This document shows, in pieces, positions 37,616-48,340 of a stretch of 64,000 bases of DNA. The stretch is from Sipunculus nudus (lineage: Eukaryota > Annelida > Sipuncula > Golfingiida > Sipunculidae), in NCBI GenBank assembly GCA_026874595.1, contig CM049310.1:21798058-21862057 (forward strand). Direction: 5' to 3'. Positions within the stretch are counted from its first letter, which is position 1. Every line of letters begins with the position of its first letter. Both the position numbers and the translations under genes were made by a program. Under the pieces are notes generated by a model. It did no database searches and was not told the DNA's origin. It saw nothing but the letters and a program-made list of their open reading frames with translations.

Positions 37616-38563
37616 ATGGCAACGCATACAACAGGCTTGACAAGTCGCTTGACTGAAGATGCAAAGGAAAGGGACTTAACAACAATTGTGACGTCACCTC
37701 CAGTGTTAACGAGTTCACCTGAAACTGTAGTTGATGAGTATACGCATCTTGGGATTGTAATCGTCAGCCTCTGCCTGAATCTGTTAGGAACTCGCCTGAT
37801 GGTCCGCAAAAAAGTCCGTTCACAAACAATATCTTGGTACTTGACATGCTTGTGTGTGTCAAACGTGGTATTAATGACAGTGATTTTAATCGTCAACAGA
37901 ACCGGGGTAGATATCTCAGACCTTCCCACATACGTGTGCACTGCCGCTACTTCTGTCATCACAATTTCCAAGGTATTTGGTCATGGTTCAATAGTAGGGA
38001 TGTCCGTGATGCAGCTGGGCGCTGTGGCTGTTCCCTTCAAGACGTCTATCTGGTGGTCAAAGAAGAGGATCGTAATCAGCTCCGTCCTCCTGCTCATGTT
38101 CATCTTGCTCATAACTGCAGTCCCCGTGGTAACCGCAGATTACAGCAGTCCAGTGTGTCCGGACAGTATAAGTAAGTTCCTTGTGGTAGAAAACGGTTTG
38201 TCACAAATTATTGCCATTGTGACTTTGTTCATTACAAATATACTTACGGTTATTTATATGATCAAAACAAAGAAACAAAGGGCAGCAATGAAAGGGAATA
38301 CAGAAGCATTAACAGCAGTCATCGCGAAATACCGTGCCACAGCCATCACACTGAATTCTATATTTACATTATTAAATGGACCTGTTTTGATTATTCTTAT
38401 AATCCAATATTATTTTGGACAGCCACAGCCATGGGCTTATATGGTGGCCAGATACCTCGCACCGGTGTTCTCTGGGCTAACGTTCTTTATTTTCATATGC
38501 ACTAATCGAACTTTGACAGAAGAATTGAAGGACATGTTGTCATTTTTCAGAATGAGGCAATAA
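37616..38563 (+). CDS. divergent seven-transmembrane receptor (rhodopsin-like GPCR fold)
   Basis: An intronless frame encoding about 315 residues from the ATG at 37616; an ATG at 37511 would add 35 more. After a Ser/Thr-rich N-terminus of about 40 residues come seven hydrophobic segments at about protein residues 42-62, 71-93, 106-136, 151-173, 190-216, 240-265 and 274-296 (from the 37616 start). A cysteine starts TM3 (TYVCTAA) and another lies in the second outer loop (SPVCPDS), the pair that normally forms the conserved disulphide. TM1 keeps an Asn (LNLLG). The DRY box at the end of TM3 is replaced by MQL, and TM7 ends FIFICTNRTLTEEL with no NPxxY, so canonical G-protein coupling is doubtful. 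ICL3 is short and basic. The ligand is unknown. It stands alone with no neighbouring paralogue. Start choice follows the splice-like tract at 37555-37566. Confidence 0.78.
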   Translation: MATHTTGLTSRLTEDAKERDLTTIVTSPPVLTSSPETVVDEYTHLGIVIVSLCLNLLGTRLMVRKKVRSQTISWYLTCLCVSNVVLMTVILIVNRTGVDISDLPTYVCTAATSVITISKVFGHGSIVGMSVMQLGAVAVPFKTSIWWSKKRIVISSVLLLMFILLITAVPVVTADYSSPVCPDSISKFLVVENGLSQIIAIVTLFITNILTVIYMIKTKKQRAAMKGNTEALTAVIAKYRATAITLNSIFTLLNGPVLIILIIQYYFGQPQPWAYMVARYLAPVFSGLTFFIFICTNRTLTEELKDMLSFFRMRQ

Positions 38564-38891
38564 AGATTGGAGTAATAGTGATAAAGAGGTTATCTCAAGA
38601 AAGAAATAATTTTTCATTTTGAGCCTAAAGTAAGTTTTTCAAGTCAGCTAAAAGTTTCTGTATTGAAACTTCCATTTTACCAGTTTGTTTCTGTTAACTA
38701 TTGGTTAGGTTTGGTAGTGTGTGGTTGCAACTACGTTTTGTATGTGTCAGTTTTGTGTCATAATTTACAAATGAGAATTTTTTTCATTAATTTACCTACT
38801 TGTAAAATTAACTTAACATATTTAATTTATCTAATATTGTGTTTTTTTAGGTGGAGTGATTTCACTTTTTTTGTATTATGAAAATGTGTGA

Positions 38892-38897
38892 AATAAA
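38892..38897 (+). terminator. AATAAA polyadenylation signal of the receptor gene
   Basis: First AATAAA after the receptor stop, about 330 bases downstream, in AT-rich sequence suited to a 3' untranslated region. Confidence 0.45.
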
Positions 38898-38944
38898 ATC
38901 AGTAGAAAGTGTAGTTTTCTGTGTAATTTGCTGTGCGAGTACAG

Positions 38945-39085
38945 TCGAGAGAGAGCACATGATCTGTTGGAGCGAGAGATGTATGGGTACGGAGATAACA
39001 TATGGCAGGAACTGAGAGAGAGAGAAAGAGAGAGAAAGATAGGGAGACTTTGGGAGAGAGAAAGAGAGCGAGGGAGGGAGCATAG
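38945..39085. repeat. GA-rich imperfect microsatellite
   Basis: Imperfect GAGA and GAGC tracts, densest at 39010-39080. Frames on both strands are low complexity. Confidence 0.8.
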
Positions 39086-39199
39086 GAAGACCAGGGTTCA
39101 ATCTAAAAGATATATAATAATTGAGGTCGGTATATACATGGGTATTTCCTGAAGGATATTACTGAGAATTTTGAAATCCATAAAATACGTCTAAGATAG

Positions 39200-39202
<3 letters not shown>

Positions 39203-39259
<57 letters not shown>
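39203..39259. repeat. (TA)n microsatellite
   Basis: About 57 bases of alternating TA. Confidence 0.95.
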
Positions 39260-39264
<5 letters not shown>

Positions 39265-39469
39265 AATTAAAGGGACATAATCAGGAGCAATATTATGCCT
39301 ATTCTTTCACACTATCAGTTAAGTTTGCTTTATACAAAACCATTCAAGCACACAGTCTCATTTCCTCGCAAACGACTGTTCAACACCTTGTTATAGCCCT
39401 GTGTGTTGGTAAACACAGTGCTCACCATAACAAGGCTGCGTGACCGGAGGTCCGATAAGGAGGGGTGTT

Positions 39470-39720
39470 GGGCTTCAAAACGTGAATCTGCACTAATCAT
39501 GAAACATATCCCCAAATCATTAAATATGTCAAAGTCGCATATTTGATTTTTCATAAAACGTGAAAAAATATGCCTCTTAACTTGAAGGCCATCTCCAAAA
39601 CGTTAAAAACAAAACGTGAACAAAATACAGGACTCTATTGTCCATTTACGAGGAAAATAACTGGTTGCACATTTTGGAATGCTGTCATGTTTCGTGAAAT
39701 CACGATTCAAGCTAGCCTCC
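39470..39720 (+). mobile_element. MITE-like repeat R2 copy 2
   Basis: Begins 'gggcttcaaaacgtgaatc' and follows 30183-30495 through 'cccaaatcattaaatatgtc', 'aaagtcgcatatttga' and 'aggaaaataactggtt'. The right terminus is eroded ('gattcaagctagcc'). Confidence 0.65.
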
Positions 39721-39958
39721 AAATCATGAAACAAGAGCCATTGTGTATGCCAAAAGTGAAAAAAAAAACTGAAACCAGCAAAAAAATCCGTGCTTACTTT
39801 CAAACATACCGGTCACCTTGCTCTTAATTGTCTGCTGTATACGCAAAAAAATTGCCCTGCCTTCACTTAAAAACGATTAAACGTCTCAGACCATTTATTA
39901 ATGACATATTTAAATCGATGGAAATCGGAAATAAAAATTCAAGTCGTACAATCACCTA

Positions 39959-40132
39959 GACTGGCCCAGTCCATGAAATAGTTTTTACTTAATTGTTGCT
40001 TCTGACAGAGAAGTCAAACGTTCCCGCGTTGTATCGCACTTAGTATCGGTACCGCCATCTTGCGGCAACTCATATAACTAATTTACCACTATATGACCCT
40101 CTTATTTCATGGACTGGTAATCTTGGCCAGTC
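39959..40132. mobile_element. 174-bp MITE with nested inverted ends
   Basis: The left end has 'gactggcc' then 'cagtccatgaaata'. The right end has 'tatttcatggactg', a short spacer and 'ggccagtc', the exact inverse in the same nesting apart from the spacer. There is no coding capacity. No convincing target duplication is seen ('cta' against 'ccc'), so the superfamily is left open. Confidence 0.65.
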
Positions 40133-41100
40133 CCCGGACAGCGCCACACATCACCGCCTCGCTGAACTAAGGTCTTTCCCAGTGTCGTCATCAGTGGTCT
40201 TTCCTAGAATCTTTTTCAAAACCAACATGGTTCATTCAGTCATCGCCTTTTCCGGGCTTCCAATTGCCTACTTATATTTCCATTTACTCTGTCTTAATAT
40301 TTTAGGCCGTCGCTTATGTTGAGTTCGGCGAGACTTTAAAGCACTATAACCCTCAGCCTCAGTGTTAACGTTTATTGTACCACCACTCATGACCGTAGGC
40401 CTTACAAACTCTGGCTCAGCCAATCAGAGCGAGATATTCAGGTGCACACCCGACGAGGGCAGTCAAAATGACTGAAACGGTCACTCTTCGCGAGTCGCAA
40501 TTTGACAGTTAATACACGGGTTCAGACAGATGCTGCCAGCTGCTCTTGTCATCTCGGCAGAGGGAATTTAACTGGACCTGTAGGTACAAATTTGTTGCGA
40601 TAGTTTCTACAATATGCACTTACATTTGGCCCATGGACCGTAATATTCGTTCAGTAGAGATATATATCATTTGCACACGAAGGTCCATGTGTGGACGACC
40701 AGAATACATGATTTCAGTGCGCATGTTACCAAGCGGGTCGAGTTGTGGGACCGCTGTTGGCGTTCTCATAGCAACGATGCCACTCACATGAGGAGTGACG
40801 ACCTGATATGCTAATACGGGGGAATCGTCCGGTCCTCAAAGAGCCTTGTGACGCCTTAAAATGCAAATATCAGGGATTCACCATACGGACTTTACAGAGC
40901 TTTAGTGATAAGAGCTGGCACTGAGTTAAGTCTATCGGTACATGGAATCAGGTTTTATTTTAAGCATTTTATATGTTAACGCAAATACTAAAGCCCAGGC
41001 AGGGCTACAGAACACCTTGCAAATAAAATTGCTGTCAAAGCCTGCATGCATGTGAATAATAATAAACTGATCTGAATAGACTGGTCCCTTTTCATAAAAG
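40133..41100. other. no recognisable feature
   Basis: Non-coding sequence. An 81-codon frame at 40546 has no recognisable motif and is not supported. Confidence 0.5.
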
Positions 41101-42300
41101 GAAAGTTGTTCAAAGACTATTCTTCTTCCCATTCTTACTCTGCTTCTTCCTTGTTTCCCTTCTTCTTCTCATTCTTCTTCTCTCCTTTTTTCTCTTCTGT
41201 TTGCTCATAAACTTGTTTTTATGTTCGTTGTCTCCTTGCCCTTTCTTTCATGCTAACACTTTTTATTTTCTTCTATTGTTCTTCCCCGTCCTTTGCTCTT
41301 CTCCTTACATTTCGTATTATAATCCACGTGATACTTTCTTTCTCATCTTACTTTTCTCATTCTTCTTTTTCTTCTTGTCTTGCTCATCTTTGTCTTGCGC
41401 TTATTCTCCTTCAGTTTTATCTTTTCCTATTCGCTCTCCTTCTTGCTCTACTTCCTTAACTCTTTTAAACTTCTTCTCCTTGTATTCGCCTCTTTTGTCT
41501 TGCTTTTTTGTTCATATTCTGAATCGTATTCCCTTTCTGTCTTCAATCTTACTCTTCTTCTAATTCTACTTTAACTTCTTCTTCGTCTTGCCCATCTCAT
41601 TATCTTACGTACTTGTTCTCTCTGTTCTTCAAGTGTATCTTCTTCTTTTCTGTATAACTCCTTTTCAATGCTTTCCTATGTTTGCTTATCCTCCTCATTC
41701 TCGTTCACCTTTTTATTCTACCTACTTTTCCTGTCACTCATTTTTCTTTCTCCTCTGCCTCTCCCATCTTTCTCTTCTCTCTCCTCTTTTTTTCCCCTTC
41801 TGTTTCTTCTTTTTGTTCTCTGCTTGACTTTTTTTGTCCGTATTCCTACTCTTTACAATTCTCCTTTTGCTTCTTTTTTATTTTGCCCTCTGTTGTTCGC
41901 TTTTCTTCTTAATCCCCTCTCCATTTTGCTTTTTTTTTCGTATTCTGCTGCTTATTCATATTATAGCCTAAGCTTACAGAAAGTTATATTAAGTGTAGCG
42001 ATCTGCCTTTGCCCGCATACCGTCCGTTGAGGCGACCATTTATTGAGCGGAACAAGAAACTTCAACACCGTACTGAAGATGGATAATTTTATCAGTTGAA
42101 CAAGCGCGGTGCTCTTCTTCTTCTCTCATTCATTAGTCTTCTTTTTTGTCATCTTTTCCCGCTTACTTTAATTCTGACTATTATTTTCCTTAAAATTCGT
42201 ATTCTCTTCCTTCATCATTATCATCACTATCATCTTATTATTCTTATTATACCCATTCTTCTTCTTCTTATTATTTATTATTATTATTGTCATTCTTATT
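41101..42300 (+). repeat. 1.2-kb pyrimidine-rich (CTT)-type low-complexity tract
   Basis: From about 41101 to 41945 the plus strand is overwhelmingly C and T, built from imperfect 'cttcttctt' and 'ctttt' words. After a normal 150-base interruption (41950-42105) it resumes to 42300, ending in (TTA)n. Overlapping Ser/Leu/Phe frames in all three registers are artefacts. It runs directly into the SINE at 42303. Confidence 0.85.
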
Positions 42301-42302
42301 AA

Positions 42303-42575
42303 CATTAGGCCTGGACAGTAAAGCGGTAAAACGCTCGGCCTTCTCCACTGGCAACCTGGGTTCGATTCCCGGCGAGGCTTAATGGGTTGTAGTTGGTGGT
42401 TTTCTCCGGGGTCTCCGGTTTCCTCCTCCTCTAAGATTATTCTTCTCCTTACAAAATTTAGACGCCAATCTGGTCCTTATCCGTATGCATCTTTTACTTT
42501 GGTAAGGGAGCTCGCGGATGGAGGAGTCTCCGATTCCTCTATCAAGGCAGCTCGAGCGCATTTTTTAACTTCTTA
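42303..42575 (+). mobile_element. tRNA-derived SINE, family 2 (best copy)
   Basis: The head 'ggcctggacagtaaagcgg' carries an A-box-like stretch and 'gggttcgattcccgg' is a consensus-like B box about 50 bases on, as in a tRNA gene. The body contains 'ggtggttttctccgggg' and 'tctccggtttcctcc' and ends near 'gctcgagcgc'. The anticodon arm and 3' acceptor do not fold as a functional tRNA, and two further copies exist (12605-12885 and 36300-36460), so SINE is preferred over tRNA gene. Confidence 0.75.
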
Positions 42576-44894
42576 ACAATAATATTAATATTTTCCTGAA
42601 AGAAATTGTAACCATGATTTTATTTAAAACTGAACAGGGGGAAGAGATTTATTTTGTTTCATCAAACTGGATATTATAGCTGTGTGTCAAGGGACAAAAA
42701 TTTTCTATGTATTCGTAACACATGGTATATTTTTCAGTGTCATAGAAATTAAATAGAATATTGCTATTTATTTCTTGCGTAACACATAGATATACACGCG
42801 TTTTTGTAAGTCAAAACAATTGCTCTTCTTTATGAGAGGCAATTTTTATTTTCAGAGATGTTTTTCCAGGAAAGGTTATTTTAAGGTATTCTAATATTAA
42901 CCTGTAAATACAGAAAGAAATGCAAGTTAACTGATGCCCATTTAAAAAGGGGAGAAAAAAGGTTTCCTTCTAGACGGAACTTCATCAGAGCATAACAGCC
43001 CGATAATGGTATTGTATTCATATCATTTACATATGTTTGGACATTTTGTCTGTTCTTGCATAGTTAATTTGTTGTTTTGTTAGCAGTTTTACCTTCATAT
43101 GGTGCTCAGCCAATGAAAAATATTCAACATTCACCAATTTGTTACTATTATCATTATCAATTTTTGAATAAGTCGGCCGTATCTTTATATCTCACATATC
43201 TTTTGGTTATATAAACTTTGAAAAAATCTTTGCTGATATCTGTTTTGCACCAATTTACATTGGACCAAATATCTCCGATATATTTTAAGGGTGCATCAAG
43301 TAAATGCTCGGAAAAATTATTCCAATATTAAAAATCTTGATTTAATTTTGTTTTGTCGTGTTCATCATCTTATGCTAATTTAATTGTTATTGCCTAGCTG
43401 TTGAATTATTTGATGTATTCTTATATGGTAATCAAAACGCACGCACTTAATCAAGAAATCAAATAAATACTTGTAAACCAATTTTCTGCCGAAAGTGATG
43501 GAGTCAGAAGTCGTGATGTTAAGACCGGCCGTATGGTCCGAGATGGCAGAAACCCAAGATCTCCAGGTATTGCTGGGAAAGGAACTTTATATTTCCCGAA
43601 ATCGCAAAGGTCCGACATCTCTTGGTGTCGCAAATATGTTGCCGAGCGGTGCAGGCCAGCACATCTGATTCTTCTCAAGATACCCTTATTCACAGGAAGT
43701 CCATGGAAGATTGACAGATATGAAAAATGAAGAACGGCAAGTAGCTTGAAGTCTTCGTTGACCATTTCAAAAGTAGTAATTTATTCATTGAAACCCTCAC
43801 CGAATATGGTAACTAAAAAAACCAGAACTCCTGGAAAATCCGGATATTATTTACAGGTTCACGCTTGATAAATAATGTCTTCTTATTATGGTATACTTAT
43901 TTTAATAGTTAACCTTGGAACTTTAAGAGTTGTAGTTCATATTTCCAGGTGCAATCCGCTTAACAGTTTTGTAATCAGCAAGACCATTATTACATTGCTT
44001 TATAATCATTCCCACATTTTATAATAATAATAATTATTATTATAATAGAATTATGGAAATAGTTAGGGAGCAAGAATTTATTTTTTCCTTTCTGTAATTT
44101 TTAATCATTGATTATCTTGATTGAAATTTATTAATTTTATTCGATGGTTGAAAAATTATGTATAAAATTATAAAGCTCAGCCTTTTATAATCTTGAATTA
44201 TAAACTAGAATACGGGTAGTCGACTACGTGTATCCGCCGAAATCAGAATGGTATAGACAAAGTGAGGGCTGGATTGAGTCGTAATGGAGTATTGAGCGAG
44301 ATGTGTAACACTACTGAAGTGTTATGTTGGGTGACACATTAAGTACAAGATAATGATAGACTGGGTTGATGTGTGAAAACAGACGCACAAATGGACGCTG
44401 GGCAGAGAGGAAAGGTCAGAGGTCAACCAAAAATATCTGCGCAGCAGGTCACATGTTACCTGATCATAATTCCGAATTTATACAAAAAATTGCTCAGTGG
44501 TTACGGAGAAGTTCTCTGGAAACCTATGTTCGGGCGGCGGCGGCGTGCAACTGAAAACATAGTATCCACAAAACTCTGTTTTAGCGGACACAATTCGAAG
44601 TTGTTTTTGAATGTAATAGTGGAACATGTAAAAATCATGTAAATTCCTCAGCCCAACCAAAACCTGTGTTGTAAGTTTCTGAACAGTGTATATTATAAGC
44701 AATGACAGCCTGAAGCAAGATGTCAATCTAGCTGTTCCTATCATTATTTATGAGGTTATTTTTAAATGATAAAAAAGGAACATCCTATTCTTGCTTCAAA
44801 TAAAGAAATACAGGTTAAAAACAGGCTTACAGGTAGTCAAGTACTCCCATTCTACCAAATTCTGTTACGAAGACAAATTGCTCAGGGGAAAATA
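42576..44894. other. no recognisable feature
   Basis: AT-rich non-coding DNA. The stretch at 43.48-43.75 kb is GC-richer with open frames on both strands but no motif. (AAT)/(ATT) patches lie at 44020-44045. Confidence 0.5.
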
Positions 44895-44985
44895 TTTGGC
44901 CGATCCCGGATTCGAACCACTGTTGGTGGCGCACATGTCCGGTGTTCACACTGCTTCGCTAGAAATACATGCTTCACTGACGAGA
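44895..44985 (-). mobile_element. tRNA-like remnant, probably another SINE head
   Basis: The minus strand reads 'tctagcgaagcagtg' (A-box position), then 'gtgcgccaccaacag' and 'tggttcgaatccggga' (B box) at tRNA-like spacing. An intact acceptor stem is not evident, so a SINE head or tRNA pseudogene is more likely than a functional tRNA. Confidence 0.45.
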
Positions 44986-45482
44986 CAGTTCGGTCCGCTT
45001 TTATGTTATCCCAAAAAAATAATTATACTGTTATATATAAAGTTGAAGCATTACCTCTAGCACAGGAAAGTAATATGAATGTGATAAATTAAGTAATATT
45101 ATGAGCAGAAATAACCTAGGGAACCTGGATCTTATTTTTTTATAGTTTGCAAAATAAGGGCTTAATTGAATTTAGTATATATAAACTGATGAATATATTA
45201 ATTTCATTCTTTTTTTAAAGATAAACTGATGGATTTAGACATGCAAAGATATATGATGTGCAAAGAAATGAAAAGAACAATGAATCTGCTTTCAATTTGT
45301 GTAACATTAACAAGAGTTATTATCAAATAAAACTGCCATGGAATAAAGATTATAAAGAGCTTTTGTGTTGGATTGTCAATATCTCTAAAATACTTATGAA
45401 TGTTTAAAGGAAGTCACAAAAAAGTATATCATAAATTGATCTCCATTTTTTCAGGAATTTGACTCTCTTAATTAAAAAATGG

Positions 45483-45484
<2 letters not shown>
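44986..45484. other. no recognisable feature
   Basis: AT-rich non-coding sequence. Confidence 0.5.
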
Positions 45485-45539
<55 letters not shown>

Positions 45540-45564
45540 ATTGTGTGTGTGTGTGCGTGTGTGT
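45485..45564. repeat. (TA)n(TG)n microsatellite
   Basis: About 46 bases of TA followed by about 34 bases of TG/CG units. Confidence 0.95.
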
Positions 45565-46063
45565 TTTAGGTGATGAGAAATATTGAATGTAGTTCCTGAA
45601 ACCAGGCCTTTTTCTCACCAAGCTATGTCATATCCTATGGGAAAATCAGATTACATAGAGTAGGTTAGGGTGGACAATGGTTGTTAAAATTGTTGGTTTT
45701 TATACACTTTCTAACATTTTAGCCAAGTAGCCTTGACTAGCACTATATATGTAGTGTATTTTGGGTGTTCTTACGCTCTTTACACAGCGCATTACCCATA
45801 GGCCAACTACCTATATCGTAAGTGCTGTTAGTTATGACCTTGTATCCTGAATCTCTATACCAGAGGGGAGCACTGTATTTTGGTCCAATCAGATAAGATC
45901 CTCTGCTGAAAGAAAAACGGTATAGCAGCCTAGCGAGGAATACACGAAGCCTATGTTGTTCATTTCATGTTAAGTGACAGCTCATCGCCTCGGAGAACGT
46001 TTGAACAGGCCAAAGGCTCAGAGAGAATTGCCCCACAAGTGGTTTCTGGGCGGAGCCTGATGC
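45565..46063. other. no recognisable feature
   Basis: Non-coding sequence. Confidence 0.5.
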
Positions 46064-46141
46064 CTGTCGAGTGTTTGTTGACTTGCATTTGAGTGGCTGA
46101 TGCTGTCGAGTGTTTGTTGACTTGCATTTGAGTGGCTGATA
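46064..46141 (+). repeat. 39-bp direct tandem duplication, nearly perfect
   Basis: The 39-base unit beginning 'ctgtcgagtgtttgttgact' occurs at 46064-46102 and again at 46103-46141, differing only at the last base. This indicates a recent slippage or duplication event. Confidence 0.9.
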
Positions 46142-46657
46142 GTCACATCAGCAGTTTCTCAAGCAGACAGGCCCATGTGCACAACCTGGTGTTTAAATGC
46201 ACCATAAACGATCTAAGCAATAGCTTCTTAAGAAGCGCAATATCTAAATATAATGTAATGATTATGTTGATCAATTTTATGCAGGTTGTTCTTTTATAAA
46301 TAATTGTTTATATCATTTAAGACTAGTGGTGCCATCTGTTCATATTTTTTCTTATTTTGCTGATGAAATGGTTGTGAATATTTTCAATGCAAAAGCCTTT
46401 TTGTGTTCAAGGTTACTAAGCAGATATTTTGTATTTGATCATTCTATTTACTAGGTTTTGGCATCAGTCAGCAAAAGCAAAGAATGACTGCTACAAATGT
46501 TATTTGTTTATGTTGCTCATTCCAACAAGGGATGTGTTGACCTTTTGCAATGGGCAACCTATTATATAAGCACATAAAGTTCATGTATGATAATATTTGC
46601 AAAAGAACACACCTAAAATATTTCTTATAGCTCCTATAGTAATTTCCATTTCAATGT
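46142..46657. other. no recognisable feature
   Basis: AT-rich non-coding sequence up to the solo LTR. Confidence 0.5.
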
Positions 46658-47522
46658 TGTTACGGAACCTAATATCAACAGATCACGAAGTCGTGACGAG
46701 CATAAATTTGGTTATGTGGATTAAAATCAGATTCTGTAACACAAAGCGTGAAATATCTAGGGAAATGAATAAAGAAGTTAGTGGTTTTTTGTTAACAAAT
46801 AATTATAATTTATTCTCAAAACAATCCTAACATCACAATACACTAAATCAATACAATGACACAGTATAACAACAGTACAACAGTAAATCAATATAAGTAT
46901 ATACATAAAGTGTACAGTACCTGGATACCACCATTGTCACAGCGATAAAAAGGCCTTTAAAGCATATAAACCAGGTGAACATTTTACATAAACCTTCTCG
47001 GAGAACAACGGTCCAGTTCAATCACATAATCATTTTTTTGTAATCCAAAAGTGAAGTTCGGGTAGAGATCCCAAAGGCAAACTGAAGACTAATTAAAATC
47101 CGTTACAAATTCGAAGAAGATCTATAACTGCCGGACTTATCGGAAAGGTCCACAAACTGACTTACACTCTTCTGTGTCCGCTGGAATATAGCTCTCCTCT
47201 CTCCCGGCTCTAAAACACAGCCCCTTGTTTATAACTTTTCACCTCAAGCCGAGAATATTCCATTTCTTGAACAATCCAAAGAATCCAATAATATACATAC
47301 ACGTTACAGGAAACATCTAGAACGACGAACGCTGTGTTTCTACATATCAGGGTTCACAGGTGGGCTCGGCCAGGCGAGAAAGCCCCAGACTAGCATGACC
47401 GCTTTGTTCACACGTCAGACCCCACGCGTTTGCCGGGCTATGCCGCCATAGCAACGGACAATGCTAGCGCTGAACATAGACATGTAGGACTGCTGCATAC
47501 AATAAAAGAGACATCTGTAACA
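46658..47522 (-). mobile_element. solo LTR, family B (Gmr1-like retrotransposon)
   Basis: An 865-bp segment beginning 'tgttacggaacctaa' and ending 'gacatctgtaaca', flanked on both sides by ATGT (46654-46657 and 47523-47526), a 4-bp target duplication. It shares blocks such as 'caatacactaaatcaataca' and 'tctgtgtccgctgga' with the LTRs at 27408 and 50722. A minus-strand TATA-like word lies at about 47227-47234. It has no internal region. Confidence 0.85.
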
Positions 47523-47526
47523 ATGT

Positions 47527-47774
47527 ATTTAGCAACAGTCTTATAAAATAATTATATATTATTTCACAAATAATATAGATGGTTGTTGATTATGTACTAA
47601 ACGCTGTAATTTGATGTTACGTATTTTTGCATGAAAATTTCTTGCATTGATACACTGTATTTATCTGCAAATTTTTTTTCAGATTCTTATGAGTCAACCA
47701 TTTGATAGATTTGTGGATTGCCTGTTAAGTTACCAATGAATAAGTTAAGATTAGCTTCAGCCTTTAACTTGCTT
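47527..47774. other. no recognisable feature
   Basis: AT-rich, non-coding. Confidence 0.45.
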
Positions 47775-48340
47775 ATAAGCCCCATAGCTCAGAAAATATG
47801 GGTAACAGAGACCCATTAAAACAAGTTTCAAAGGAGACTTTTTACGGATCTCCCTGGATGTAAAGTTTGAAGATTCTAGGACCAATGGTTTTTTACAAAT
47901 TGAGCCCTGTTAAGGGACGACCGCATCTTTGAAGGTCTCATGAATAGAGAAAGAAATGTGTTATTTTTTTTTAAATTTTAGGTGGTACCACCAGTCTGCT
48001 AGAATTGATGAAGAACTGACACTCCATGATCAATATGCATACAAAGAATCAGGTTGATCAATGCAATAGTTGTTCAGATACCAGAGCTTTTGTATCAAGT
48101 TTTTAGTTATTCTGGGGGTTATTTCTAAGATCCATAGCTCGGAGGTTATGGGTAACAGAGACATAATTTCAGGTTTCCATGGGGTTTTTAATGGACCTCC
48201 CAGGATGTCAAGAAAGAAGATTCCAGGTCCAGTGGTTACGATTTGTGCCTTGTTAACGGACAGACGGTCGGATGGCCGGACGGCCGACGGACAAAGGGTG
48301 ATCGCTATAGCTCAGATGACTAACAGTCAGCTGAGCTTAT
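47775..48340 (+). repeat. two copies of an interspersed repeat ending in 'gacggacggccgg...gatcgctatag'
   Basis: The phrase 'ccatagctcagaaaatatgg' then 'gtaacagagac', 'ggacctccc.ggatgt', 'gaagattc.agg.cca.tggtt' and 'ttgttaacgga' occurs at about 47780-47925 and again at 48121-48265. Only the second copy continues into 'acggtcggatggccggacgg' and 'gatcgctatagctcag'. The same tail ends the array at 19744-20420. Confidence 0.65.

Noticed and set aside
37381-37971. 196-codon open frame antisense to the receptor
   Set aside because: It mirrors the coding strand of the receptor, has no recognisable domain and lacks a hydrophobic or domain pattern of its own. Treated as a shadow.
40546-40791. 81-codon frame with evenly mixed composition
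   Set aside because: No convincing start, motif or splice context; cannot be distinguished from chance.
41201-42030. Overlapping 69-120 codon frames rich in Ser, Leu and Phe that look like membrane proteins
   Set aside because: All three plus registers are open because the tract is almost pure pyrimidine; this is low-complexity DNA, not a gene.
42303-42375. Possible functional tRNA gene with a good B box
   Set aside because: The acceptor and anticodon stems do not close, and two other copies with the same downstream body show it is a SINE.
43451-43765. Open frames on both strands in a GC-richer patch
   Set aside because: Neither translation shows a domain pattern, and frames open on both strands suggest composition rather than coding.
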